Assembly: GCF_900100175.1 (NCBI RefSeq)
Contig: NZ_FNEM01000007.1
Location: 124,001-188,000 of the forward strand
Reading direction: 5' to 3'
From: Ferrimonas sediminum
GTDB lineage: Bacteria > Pseudomonadota > Gammaproteobacteria > Enterobacterales > Shewanellaceae
DNA length: 64,000 nt
The first letter of the stretch is position 1. The number at the start of each line of letters is the position of its first letter. The notes under the pieces are model-generated. The model made no database searches. It had not been told where the DNA came from and saw only the letters and a program-made list of their open reading frames with translations. Position numbers and translations under genes: made by a program. This document shows positions 52,525 to 60,587 of the stretch, piece by piece.

Positions 52525-53766
52525 CTACACCAGTCGCTTTTCGCCGCCGATGGTCACCCAGGGCACCGGCTTGCCGTCGTCTAACATCAGACAGTTGCGG
52601 CCACGACTCTTGCCTCGGTACAACGCCTTATCGGCTCGGGCGAGCACCGCATCGACGCTGCTATCCCGCGGGCTGTGTTGAGTTAACCCAATGGTGACGG
52701 TGATTCGTTGTGGCTGAGAAGGCGTCGCGGCCCTCTCTGAAGCCGCATTCAGGGGCTGGCGCACCTTGAACGGATAGTGGGCCACCATCTCCCGCACCGT
52801 TTGCAGCGCTCCGGTGCAGGCGCTGCGATCGCGGCTGACAAACACCACCACGAACTCCTCACCGCCCAGGCGAAACACCTTGCCGCCAACCCCGACCCGC
52901 TCCAGTACCGAGGCCACCGCCCGCAGCACCTCGTCACCGACGTCATGGCCAAAGGTGTCGTTAAAGTCTTTGAAGTGATCGATGTCGACCATCGCCAAAT
53001 GGTAGCCTTTCGGGTAGTCCAGCAGCGTACTGACCAGGCTGCGGCGGTTGCGCAGCCCGGTAAGGGGGTCAAAGAACGCCAGCCGATAGCTGTGCAACAC
53101 CTGTAACACCACGACCATCATGGCAAACAGGCTAAAGCTCACCTCAGGCCCGTACTCGGTATGAAAACCGCAAAACCCAAAGCCCATGCTCAACAGCGCC
53201 ATAAAGGCCACGCCGTCACTGGTCTCATGACGGCGAATCAGCGACAAACCGGTGATCAGCAGGTACAGGGTCAACAGCAACAGCGGTACCAAAGGTGGCA
53301 ACCCGGGCTCCAGCGCCAGCAGCAGTTGCATCCAATAAACCGTCTGCTGTGGAAACTGCTGCAACAGGTTCAGGGCCACAATGCCAATGGTGGCGATGAT
53401 CAGGTAGCACTTCCAATTATTCGCTTCACCGGTCATCTCTTCGGGAAGCCAGCTGAACACCAGAATCAACACCGGTCCCAGCAGGCACAGCAACCAGAAC
53501 GACGCCTCGGTATGGGTTGCCAGCTCAGGGTGAAGCCGCTGGCTTTGCAGCAGCGAGTAGACCAACAGGCTGATGAGAATAAGAAAACTGACTTTAGGCT
53601 GGCGATATAAGCGACTGACCACCCAAGAGATGGGCAGCAAAAACCACGGCAACAGCAGCACCCCCTGATGCACCATCGGCTGCGACTGAGCTACCAACTC
53701 TGGCAACAATGCCGCGCATAAACCCAACAGCACAGGCAACAGCAGCTGCACTGAGCGAAATACCAT
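52525..53766 (-). CDS. Membrane diguanylate cyclase (GGDEF), copy 1
   Basis: A 413-residue protein with about seven hydrophobic helices (residues 5-225) forming an integral-membrane sensor, then a GGDEF domain (about 235-400) starting DPLTGLRNRRSL with RLGGEEF as active site. At the inhibitory-site position five residues before GGEEF it has GVGG instead of RxxD, so product inhibition is probably absent. Ends six bases from the convergent parR stop. Strongly similar to the next upstream gene over sensor and cyclase, so the two arose by duplication. Loop sequence SVDAVLARADKALYRGKSRG closes the domain. Confidence 0.92.
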   Translation of the reverse strand: MVFRSVQLLLPVLLGLCAALLPELVAQSQPMVHQGVLLLPWFLLPISWVVSRLYRQPKVSFLILISLLVYSLLQSQRLHPELATHTEASFWLLCLLGPVLILVFSWLPEEMTGEANNWKCYLIIATIGIVALNLLQQFPQQTVYWMQLLLALEPGLPPLVPLLLLTLYLLITGLSLIRRHETSDGVAFMALLSMGFGFCGFHTEYGPEVSFSLFAMMVVVLQVLHSYRLAFFDPLTGLRNRRSLVSTLLDYPKGYHLAMVDIDHFKDFNDTFGHDVGDEVLRAVASVLERVGVGGKVFRLGGEEFVVVFVSRDRSACTGALQTVREMVAHYPFKVRQPLNAASERAATPSQPQRITVTIGLTQHSPRDSSVDAVLARADKALYRGKSRGRNCLMLDDGKPVPWVTIGGEKRLV

Positions 53767-53886
53767 AAGGACATCCTATCCGATTGCCACGACCCTGATG
53801 CGCCGCGTTTTATATCCAATAATTAAAGGGTAGTCGACTCTCGTCTAAGGGGTAGTCAATAGCGCGTAAAGCCGCAGGCTGTTGGC

Positions 53887-55134
53887 TTACGCCGCCACCC
53901 GGCGACGGCTGGGGCGTCGATTGAGGATGCGGTCGGCCTTGATGCAGTTACGGCCGGCCTGCTTGGCCTGGTACAGGGCTTCGTCGGCACGCTTTACTAC
54001 CTGTTCGACATTGGCGTCTTCGGCCCGGGGCTGTGCCAACCCCATGCTGACGGTGATGGTTTGCGGTGCCACCTTGGGGGCCTGGCTGCGGCTCCGGCGG
54101 GCCACCCCGGCGCTTTGAGTGCTGCGTACGTAAAACGGATAGGCAGCAATCTCTTCGCGAATCGCATCCAGCGCCGCCAGGCAGCGTTTGCGCTCACGGC
54201 TACGAAACACAATGGTGAACTCTTCGCCGCCATAGCGGTACACGGTACCGCCGGCTTTCACCCGGGTCAGCATCTGCGCCACCAATCGCAATACGTCATC
54301 GCCGACGTCGTGGCCGAAGGTGTCGTTAAATGTCTTAAAGTGGTCAATGTCGATCATCGCCAGTTGGTAACGGCCGGACAGCCCCTGCATCACCGCATCC
54401 AGGCTGCGGCGGTTGCGCACCCCGGTAAGCAGATCGAAAAACGCCAGTCGATAGCTATGCAGCATCAGCAACACCAGCAGGCACAGCCCCAAAATGGTGA
54501 ACATGGAGGAGGACACCCCGGGGGTATCGAACTGGTAGCAGGTCAACCCCAATGCCATCAGGCACAGCAGCGCCGCCGAGTCGCCCTTGTCGCGGCGACG
54601 GGTCTGAATCAGGGTGGAGATAACAAAATAGCAGGCCATCATCAGGGTCAACACCCAGGGCAGCGGATAGCCCCCCAGCACCGTCACCCAGGACGCCAGC
54701 CATCGGTGAGTAGCCTCGGCGCTGGAACTGAGCAGCATCGAGAACAGGGCGACCGGAGCCAGCAGCAGCGCATAGGCAAAGCCGCCTCGACCGGTGGCGA
54801 TCCACTTCTCCGGCAACACATCAAGCAGGAACACCAGCAGCGGCGCCAGCAGACACAGGCCCCAGAAAATGAGCTCGGTGTTGCCCTGTGGCAGCGGCAC
54901 CTGCAGTTTCCACTGGATCACGCCGTAACTGGCCAAAGACACCAGCACCATAAAACTGAGTTTTTGCAGACGGTAGATGCGGCTGACGATCCAGGCACTG
55001 GCCAGCAGCACCCAGGGCAGGTTTTGCAGCAACCATTGAATTTCATAGCTGGACGACACCAGCCAGGAGGGTAGAAACAGCACGCTGGCTGCCAGAAACA
55101 GCGCCAGACACAGCTGGATCAGGCGATGCGACAT
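53887..55134 (-). CDS. Membrane diguanylate cyclase (GGDEF), copy 2
   Basis: A 415-residue paralogue of the preceding gene: multi-helix membrane sensor (about 5-228), SYRLAFFDLLTGVRNRRSLD linker, and GGDEF domain with RYGGEEF. Again no RxxD inhibitory site (KAGG at that position). Sequence identity to copy 1 is highest around the cyclase start and lower in the sensor, suggesting different signals. AAGGACT lies just before ATG 55134. Separated from copy 1 by 120 bases, which contain a repeated GGGTAGTC. Confidence 0.92.
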   Translation of the reverse strand: MSHRLIQLCLALFLAASVLFLPSWLVSSSYEIQWLLQNLPWVLLASAWIVSRIYRLQKLSFMVLVSLASYGVIQWKLQVPLPQGNTELIFWGLCLLAPLLVFLLDVLPEKWIATGRGGFAYALLLAPVALFSMLLSSSAEATHRWLASWVTVLGGYPLPWVLTLMMACYFVISTLIQTRRRDKGDSAALLCLMALGLTCYQFDTPGVSSSMFTILGLCLLVLLMLHSYRLAFFDLLTGVRNRRSLDAVMQGLSGRYQLAMIDIDHFKTFNDTFGHDVGDDVLRLVAQMLTRVKAGGTVYRYGGEEFTIVFRSRERKRCLAALDAIREEIAAYPFYVRSTQSAGVARRSRSQAPKVAPQTITVSMGLAQPRAEDANVEQVVKRADEALYQAKQAGRNCIKADRILNRRPSRRRVAA

Positions 55135-55238
55135 ACCATGAGTCCTTGTAATCTCCGCCTTAAAAAAACTGCTTTTTCAAAAACCTATCGTAACACCCGC
55201 CTAAAATACCGCATCCGGTAATGAGAACTCCAGCAATA

Positions 55239-55280
55239 GTTGGCTTAAGGCACCCCCGAAAAGACCACCATTAAGCCAAC
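55239..55280 (-). other. Large inverted repeat downstream of the nucleoside hydrolase gene
   Basis: GTTGGCTTAA (55239-55248) and TTAAGCCAAC (55271-55280) are perfect 10-bp arms around a 22-base loop. It lies 18 bases after the hydrolase stop. Transcripts would form a stem-loop, but no U-tract follows, so it may stabilise the 3' end, bind a protein, or weakly terminate. Confidence 0.5.
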
Positions 55281-55297
55281 CGACTCTATCGCCCCCT

Positions 55298-56260
55298 TTA
55301 CGCCAGCGAGTTGATGCTGTCTTTGTACATCTGCAGCAGACGCTGGTTGTCGACCTCGACGCACACCTGCTGGCTGCGGAAGCAGGACCACTCGTCGTGA
55401 TGGTAGAAGCGCTCATCGCTCTTCTGAATGGTCATGCCGATGGCCGGGCCTTCGGTCACCACCCGCACCGGGCCTTTGCGCACTCCGAACAGGCTCGGGT
55501 CGGCCACGTAGGCCACCGCCGACGGATCGTGCACATGGCAGCCGTCAACGCCCACCTTCTCAGAGTAGAACTTCAGGTAGAAGCGGCTCACCTGCCAGAT
55601 AAATTCACCCACCTCGCCGGCGCTGCGGCGCAGCTCGTCCAGGTAGTCGCCGGTAAAGAAGGTCTGGTGGGTCACGTCCAGGCCGACAATGGTCACCGGC
55701 CAGTCGGCACAGAACACCTGATCGGCGGCGTGGGGATCGTCATGGATATTGGCCTCGGCCACCGGTGATACGTTACCGCGATGGCCGCCTTCACCAAAGG
55801 CCGCTCCCATGATCACCACCTCTTTGACGTTGTTGACGATCTCGGGATCGTGCTGCAGTGCCAGCGCCAGGTTGGTCAGCGGACCGACCGCCACCAGAGT
55901 GATCTCACCGGGGTTCTCCCGGGCCAGGTCGCACATGTATTCGTGGGCCGGACGGGGATCAATGTTGATGGGGTAATCCAGCGGCACCTCGACTGTACCC
56001 AGGCCATGCTCACCGTGCACCACCACCGTGGGGCCAACCGGATCGCGGGTCAGCGGACCGGCCGCCCCCTGCACCACAGTGGCGCCCATGTTGAAGGTGT
56101 CATTGATGTAACAGGCGTTGCGGGTGCAATCTTCGATAACGCCATTGCCGTACACCGTGGTGATCGCCACCATATCGACGTTGTCGTGGGCGTGGGCAAA
56201 CAGCAGGGCCATAGCATCATCGATGCCAGGATCGGTATCAAAAATAATCTTTTGCGACAT
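55298..56260 (-). CDS. Nucleoside hydrolase (IunH/Rih family)
   Basis: A 320-residue N-ribohydrolase splitting nucleosides into ribose and base. The calcium-binding N-terminal signature DTDPGIDDAMALLFA, VAVGPLTNLALAL and EANIHDDPHAAD are present; the base-side catalytic His region is around GCHVHDPSAVAY. Substrate (purine, pyrimidine or mixed) cannot be assigned. ATG 56260. Single gene, divergent from an MFS transporter across about 200 bases, hinting at uptake or export of a related compound, though that link is speculative. Confidence 0.92.
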   Translation of the reverse strand: MSQKIIFDTDPGIDDAMALLFAHAHDNVDMVAITTVYGNGVIEDCTRNACYINDTFNMGATVVQGAAGPLTRDPVGPTVVVHGEHGLGTVEVPLDYPINIDPRPAHEYMCDLARENPGEITLVAVGPLTNLALALQHDPEIVNNVKEVVIMGAAFGEGGHRGNVSPVAEANIHDDPHAADQVFCADWPVTIVGLDVTHQTFFTGDYLDELRRSAGEVGEFIWQVSRFYLKFYSEKVGVDGCHVHDPSAVAYVADPSLFGVRKGPVRVVTEGPAIGMTIQKSDERFYHHDEWSCFRSQQVCVEVDNQRLLQMYKDSINSLA

Positions 56261-56462
56261 AGTAGACTCGTTTTTTATTCTTCAGCCCGAAGGCAACACC
56301 ACAGAGATGACGCCATTATCGGCAACCCTCAGCAGGATTTCTGCGCGTTCTACCGCGTTTACCGGATAAGGTCAAATCTAAGACTTCATTGATGATTTGT
56401 ATTATTCCACACTCTGAAACGAGAGTATTCTGTGGGCACTAACAGCACAGAGTAACCGATAG

Positions 56463-57656
56463 ATGGCAACCCTCGCCGGCCGCAACTACCTCAAAGCCCT
56501 GACCGCCCTCACCCTGGCGGCCATGGTCGTGTTCTGCAACCTGTACGTGGCCCAGCCGATGCTGCCGATGCTGGCCGAGGCCTTTGAGCTGGACGCCGCC
56601 ACCGCCAACTGGCTGCACGCCGGAGCGCCGCTGGCACTGGCGATTTTCCTGATCCCCTGGGCCATGGTTTCCGACGCCATCGGTCGCCGCCCCATCATGC
56701 TGTTGTCGCTCACCAGCCTGCCGCTGATCAACCTGGCACTGCTCAACACCAGCAGCGTCGAGTGGTTCATTGTCTTGCGCATTGTTCACGGCATTATGTT
56801 GGCTGGCTTTGTGGCAGTGGCCGCCGCCTGGATGTCGGAGGAGATTGGTGCCCAGCGCCTGCCCGCCGCCATGGGCAGCTACGTGGCCGCCAACGCCATC
56901 GGCGGCCTCAGCGGCCGTTTGATTGGCGGCATGGCCAGCTACTTCGACAACTGGCAGGTGCCCTTTATTACCCTGGTGGTACTCAGCTGCGCCGCCGCCC
57001 TGATGCTCAGCACCATGCTGCCACAGCAGCGCAATTTTCAGCCCAGCACCACCTCGCTGAGCCACGCCGCCAAGGGGCTGATGGCGCACCTGAAAAACCC
57101 GCAGCTGCAACCGGCGTTCCTGATTGCCGGACTGACCTTCGGCACCTTCGTCAACCTGTTTACCGTGCTGACGTTCCAGCTGTCCCAGGCCCCCTGGAGC
57201 CTGACCACCTTCCAGCTGTCGCTACTGTTTCTGACCTACCTGGCCGGCAGCATCTCGGCCCAGCTGTCGGGCCGCTGGCTACGTTACTACACCGCCCCGG
57301 CGGGCATGCAGACCGGCGCCCTGTTCCTGATTATGGGTACGGTAATCACCCTGTCGGCGGATCTGCGCATCATCATTGTGGGACTGCTGTTGTGTTCGGT
57401 GGGCTTTTTCCAGATTCACAGCCTGGCGTACAGCTGGGTGGGCAAAAACGCGGTCAAAGAGCGGGCCAAGGCCAGCTCTTTGTACCTGGTGCATTACTAT
57501 CTGGGCGCCAGCCTAGGGGGCTTTGTGCTGTTGCCCATCTGGGAGTACGGCGGCTGGCACCTGGTGGTGGCCACCAGCCTCGGCTGCTACGCCCTGATTG
57601 TGCTGTTGGCGCATAAGCTGCAACTGGTAACCCGGGTCGCCCACACCGCTTCCTGA
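56463..57656 (+). CDS. MFS transporter, YnfM-like
   Basis: A 397-residue 12-helix major-facilitator protein. It shows NLYVAQPMLPMLAEAF in helix 1, the motif-A-like loop MVSDAIGRRPIML, and GSYVAANAIGGLSGRLIGG, a pattern shared with the YnfM/Bcr-type drug:proton antiporters. Substrate unknown. ATG 56463 has a weak ribosome site (GAGTAAC). The upstream region contains an imperfect dyad, CCACA...TGTGG, enclosing CTCT-GAAACG-AGAG (about 56408-56437), a possible regulator site. Divergent from the nucleoside hydrolase. Confidence 0.9.
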   Translation: MATLAGRNYLKALTALTLAAMVVFCNLYVAQPMLPMLAEAFELDAATANWLHAGAPLALAIFLIPWAMVSDAIGRRPIMLLSLTSLPLINLALLNTSSVEWFIVLRIVHGIMLAGFVAVAAAWMSEEIGAQRLPAAMGSYVAANAIGGLSGRLIGGMASYFDNWQVPFITLVVLSCAAALMLSTMLPQQRNFQPSTTSLSHAAKGLMAHLKNPQLQPAFLIAGLTFGTFVNLFTVLTFQLSQAPWSLTTFQLSLLFLTYLAGSISAQLSGRWLRYYTAPAGMQTGALFLIMGTVITLSADLRIIIVGLLLCSVGFFQIHSLAYSWVGKNAVKERAKASSLYLVHYYLGASLGGFVLLPIWEYGGWHLVVATSLGCYALIVLLAHKLQLVTRVAHTAS

Positions 57657-57683
57657 GTCGCTTTCTGTGTGGTCTAACTGCCG

Positions 57684-58127
57684 CTACTCTTTGATGCGCA
57701 CCGTTAGCACGTCACAGTCGACACTGTGCAACACCCGATTGGCGGTGGAGCCCAGCAGCCGCTGCAGACCGGAGTGGCCATGGGTGCCCATCACGATAAG
57801 ATCGATGCCCAGCTCAGTAACGGTCGCTTCAATCGCCTTGGCGGCCTTACCTTCGCGCACCAGCACATGAGCGTCGTCCAGCTGTATCTCCTTGGCCAAC
57901 GCTCGCATACGCTGCTGTGACTCCTGGCAGATCTCCTCCTTAAACCCCTTCAGGTGGCCGCTGAAACTGGCCGACTCAAACAGGTAGCGCTCCGCCAGCG
58001 TCTCATCCACATGCAGCAAAAACAACTCGGCGCCATGATCGGCCGCCACCTTCATGCCCTTGGCAACGATCCACTCATTGTCACCATGAAAATCCAGCGG
58101 TATTAAAACCTTGCTGTAAACGCTCAT
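57684..58127 (-). CDS. Universal stress protein (UspA family), copy 1
   Basis: A 147-residue cytoplasmic USP domain: KVLIPLDFHGDNEW strand-loop, and the ATP-binding G-2x-G-9x-G-S/T signature GTHGHSGLQRLLGSTANRVL. So it is of the ATP-binding (UspFG/MJ0577-like) type. ATG 58127 has GGGAGAA nine bases upstream. It is one of two adjacent, clearly paralogous copies that share identical last residues (CDVLTVRIKE). Confidence 0.93.
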   Translation of the reverse strand: MSVYSKVLIPLDFHGDNEWIVAKGMKVAADHGAELFLLHVDETLAERYLFESASFSGHLKGFKEEICQESQQRMRALAKEIQLDDAHVLVREGKAAKAIEATVTELGIDLIVMGTHGHSGLQRLLGSTANRVLHSVDCDVLTVRIKE

Positions 58128-58392
58128 ATCAATTCTCCCGCGATGGCCAATTTCAGCGGCGCCGGTGTCCGGCAGTGGCAATCGGGCGCCCCAGCCTGAC
58201 CCAGCAACAGCACAAACCCTGCTAATCCCCATTAATTGTAGGTGATTGAATCAGTAGCGGCGCAGTTAAGCAAAAGGCGTATTAGAAAAACACACCATCA
58301 GGGGGAGTGTTGCCAGCACCAAAGGGGCAGCGAGCCGACGCTCACACCCCCTTGCCGCTAACAGCAGATTCGGCGCTCAGCGCGCCTGGAGG

Positions 58393-58836
58393 TTACTCTT
58401 TAATGCGCACCGTCAGCACGTCGCAATCGACGTGGTTAAGCACGCTGTTGGCGGTGGAGCCCAGCAGCCGCTGCAGGCCCGAATGGCCATGGGTGCCCAT
58501 GACAACCAAATCGATGCCAAAGTCGTTGACCACATCTTCAATCTCGCGCGATGCCTTGCCCTCACGAATCAGTTGCCGTTCGGGGGCGATGCCCAGATCA
58601 CCGGCAAGCTGGTTCAGACGCTCTCTGGCTTCACTGCGGATTCGGTCTTTAAACTCCTCCATCTGATCGCCAAAGCTGACCGCCTCGAAGGTGTAGACCC
58701 CGGCCATGGGTTCGTTGACGTGCAGCAGGTACATCTCAGCGTCATTGGCTTCGGCCATCTGCCGGCCTTTAGCCATGATCTGATCGTTATCACTGTGAAA
58801 ATCCAGTGGCACCAATACCTTTTTGTATGCGTTCAT
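58393..58836 (-). CDS. Universal stress protein (UspA family), copy 2
   Basis: A 147-residue paralogue of the previous gene with the same ATP-binding motif (GTHGHSGLQRLLGSTANSVL) and same C-terminus. KVLVPLDFHSDNDQ opens the domain. The copies are separated by 265 bases, so each may have its own promoter. Family members are induced by starvation, oxygen limitation or oxidative stress. Confidence 0.93.
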   Translation of the reverse strand: MNAYKKVLVPLDFHSDNDQIMAKGRQMAEANDAEMYLLHVNEPMAGVYTFEAVSFGDQMEEFKDRIRSEARERLNQLAGDLGIAPERQLIREGKASREIEDVVNDFGIDLVVMGTHGHSGLQRLLGSTANSVLNHVDCDVLTVRIKE

Positions 58837-59090
58837 CCTGATTCTCCATCGGTTAGTGAAACGGTACGAAGTGAATGTCTAAGCTAGCACACTCTTCGCA
58901 GACCCTGCCCTCACCGCCATAGCACCACAGTGACTGGTGGCAAACCATGATCCTAATCAACGCCGGCGCCGCTACCGAGCCGCCAACCACCACCGTGCTT
59001 TTTCCCTGTCACCGAAAGCCGCTCCCCACTCTCACTGGCGTTTTCTTAAGCAAACGCCACCAGCAAGGGCTTTTCACGCCCACAGAGCGG
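58837..59090. other. Gene-less stretch between the usp genes and tRNA-Ile2
   Basis: No coding sequence with credible composition or ribosome site. It would contain the promoter of usp copy 2 at its left end; nothing else stands out before the tRNA promoter. Confidence 0.5.
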
Positions 59091-59119
59091 ATGACAACGG
59101 GATTTGGCTTGGATATACT
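59091..59119 (+). promoter_or_regulatory. Promoter of tRNA-Ile2
   Basis: ATGACA (59091-59096) and TATACT (59114-59119) with 17-bp spacing, 39 bases before the tRNA. Confidence 0.8.
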
Positions 59120-59158
59120 CAGCAGCTCAGTGGGCCTCTAAGCCCGCTAAATAGATAA

Positions 59159-59235
59159 GGCCCCTTAGCTCAGTTGGTTAGAGCAGGCGACTCATAATCG
59201 CTTGGTCGTGGGTTCAAGTCCCCCAGGGGCCACCA
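59159..59235 (+). tRNA. tRNA-Ile2(CAU), read as AUA after lysidine modification
   Basis: 77 bases with encoded CCA. Acceptor GGCCCCT/AGGGGCC, anticodon loop CTCATAA giving CAT. The body (GGCCCCTTAGCTCAG and the GGCGACT/TCGCTTG arm) matches enterobacterial tRNA-Ile2 (ileX) rather than elongator or initiator tRNA-Met, so the C34 should be lysidine-modified by TilS. Confidence 0.92.
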
Positions 59236-59243
59236 TATACAAG

Positions 59244-59279
59244 AAGGCGCAGCCGGTTAGTAACCGCTGCGCCTTTTTT
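59244..59279 (+). terminator. Terminator of tRNA-Ile2
   Basis: Stem AAGGCGCAGC/GCTGCGCCTT (59244-59253 and 59266-59275) with an inner CGGTTA-G-TAACC hairpin, followed by T6. Confidence 0.9.
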
Positions 59280-59629
59280 GTCTGTGCCACGTATGTGCCG
59301 CCCCCTGCGTCAATTTAAATCAGAGCCCAGCGAACCTATCAGAAAATTCTAGCACCCGCTCCACAGCGTCCATCATTGCTTACCGTCATAGCAAAAAGAC
59401 GCACTCATTACTGGCTGCCCCCTAACTAGTATGAATTATGATAACGCCTCTTCGGTATTCAGAAAGGCCCCCACCATCAGATCGTCCGGGCCAAAGCGAA
59501 GAAGATGCGTTGATGATGCGGATCAGCTGAAGGGGGGTAGAAAAATAGGTGGGCGAGAAACCAAAAAGGCGCAGCCGGTATCTCCCGCTGCGCCTTTGTC
59601 TGGCAGGCCTGGCGGCAAACGTCAGGCAC
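59280..59629. other. Gene-less region with a second copy of the tRNA terminator hairpin
   Basis: No gene is supported. At 59565-59597 AAAGGCGCAGC/GCTGCGCCTTT repeats the stem of the tRNA-Ile2 terminator; both copies continue CGGT in the loop and TGTCTG after the T-run. The second copy has a U-tract on the minus strand (A5 59563-59567), so it can back up the cold-shock gene terminator. The 290 bases between the copies contain only short frames. Confidence 0.6.
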
Positions 59630-59657
59630 AAAAAATGCCGGCCTCAGCCAGCATTTT
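59630..59657 (-). terminator. Terminator of the cold-shock gene
   Basis: On the minus strand AAAAATGCTGGC-TGAG-GCCGGCATTTTT, one mismatch in the stem, then a U-tract. Confidence 0.85.
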
Positions 59658-59681
59658 TGAAGTTCAAAGCGAGGCTTTGAC

Positions 59682-59891
59682 TTACAGAGCTACTACGTTA
59701 GCAGCTTGAGGGCCTTTCTGGCCTTGCTCAGTTTCGAAAGAAACCTGCTGACCTTCAGCCAGGGTCTTGAAACCTTCAGAAGCGATGGCACGGAAGTGAA
59801 CGAATACGTCAGCACCGCCGTTGTCTGGAGTGATGAAACCGAAACCTTTCTCTTCGTTGAACCACTTAACGATACCAGTAGACTTAGACAT
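59682..59891 (-). CDS. CspA-family cold-shock protein
   Basis: A 69-residue OB-fold RNA chaperone: [19 protein letters not shown] contains RNP1 (KGFGFI) and VFVHFRAI contains RNP2. It melts secondary structure in mRNA at low temperature or in stationary phase. Monocistronic, with a long untranslated leader of about 205 bases, as for cspA genes, which act as RNA thermometers, and its own terminator. Ribosome site AGGA is eight bases before ATG 59891. Confidence 0.97.
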   Translation of the reverse strand: MSKSTGIVKWFNEEKGFGFITPDNGGADVFVHFRAIASEGFKTLAEGQQVSFETEQGQKGPQAANVVAL

Positions 59892-60112
59892 GATTAATCC
59901 TAATTTTTCAAAAAATAATTCGCATTATGCGCAGATATAGCCAAGAAATGAATTACTTATGTGAGCTAAAACTTATGATAGGAAAAACTTCATGATGCTG
60001 GATGCGTAAGCGTCCGGACGAAGCGTTCTAAAGCATAATATTGCGTTTCATATAAATAGGTCTGATTTCAGGCCGAGGCATATGCTAACACACTTTCTTC
60101 ACTTGTATAGCA
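59892..60112 (-). promoter_or_regulatory. Promoter and long 5' leader of the cold-shock gene
   Basis: An extended -10 box, TGC-TATACA on the minus strand (60112-60104), is the best promoter candidate. It would give a leader of about 205 bases, AT-rich with several short hairpins such as CGTCCGGACG near 60013 and GCGCATAATGCG near 59922. Length and position match the thermosensing leaders of cspA-type genes. Confidence 0.55.
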
Positions 60113-60279
60113 TTGTATCGATCTTATCGAGATCATTTGTCAGCTGCGGTCAAGAAATCCCGCTCCCAAGCCCCGCCCAGCTGCGACATCCGTGTACTGC
60201 TCAGACCAATCACGGCCCAAACTGGCCAGCCCTGGCAACCTCTCCTATAACTAGATCATCAGCCATAGGGAGAGCCGCC

Positions 60280-60432
60280 ATGAAATCACCTACTACCGAA
60301 CGCCGGGATCACGACCGCCGCAGCCACAAGGAGCGTCGCGGTGAAGTTCGTTTCGAAGAGGACAAAGCCGATCGCCGCCACCTGTCGGGCCGGCGCAGTG
60401 AAGACCGACTGACCAGTAAGATTTACGCCTGA
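60280..60432 (+). CDS. Small highly charged protein of unknown function
   Basis: A 50-residue protein, MKSPTTERRDHDRRSHKERR..., about half Arg, Lys, Glu and Asp, with no hydrophobic stretch. GGGAGAG lies eight bases before ATG 60280, and TATAAC at 60246-60251 is a possible -10. An upstream in-frame extension lacks a ribosome site and is not favoured. Similar RRxxDRR-type small proteins exist in related marine bacteria, function unknown; it may bind RNA or be disordered. Followed by a strong hairpin. Confidence 0.6.
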   Translation: MKSPTTERRDHDRRSHKERRGEVRFEEDKADRRHLSGRRSEDRLTSKIYA

Positions 60433-60444
60433 CTACTGCTCACC

Positions 60445-60470
60445 CCGACCGCCCCACGCCGGGCGGTCGG
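60445..60470 (+). terminator. Strong hairpin after the small charged gene
   Basis: Perfect 10-bp arms CCGACCGCCC/GGGCGGTCGG with a six-base loop. No T-tract follows, so it may be a rho-independent terminator of weak class or an mRNA-stabilising stem. Confidence 0.5.
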
Positions 60471-60587
60471 CTCGCTACAGCCCCAGAAAAATCCTGTAAG
60501 AGATCGCCCCGTCGCTTATTAAGATAATGACTATACTCCTTGGGTCTTTTCAGACGACTTCTCGTCACGCATTGAAAGGAGTATGTT

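Noticed and set aside
59159-59235. tRNA-Met
   Set aside because: The CAT anticodon alone would suggest Met, but the body and anticodon stem match tRNA-Ile2, whose CAU is modified to read AUA.
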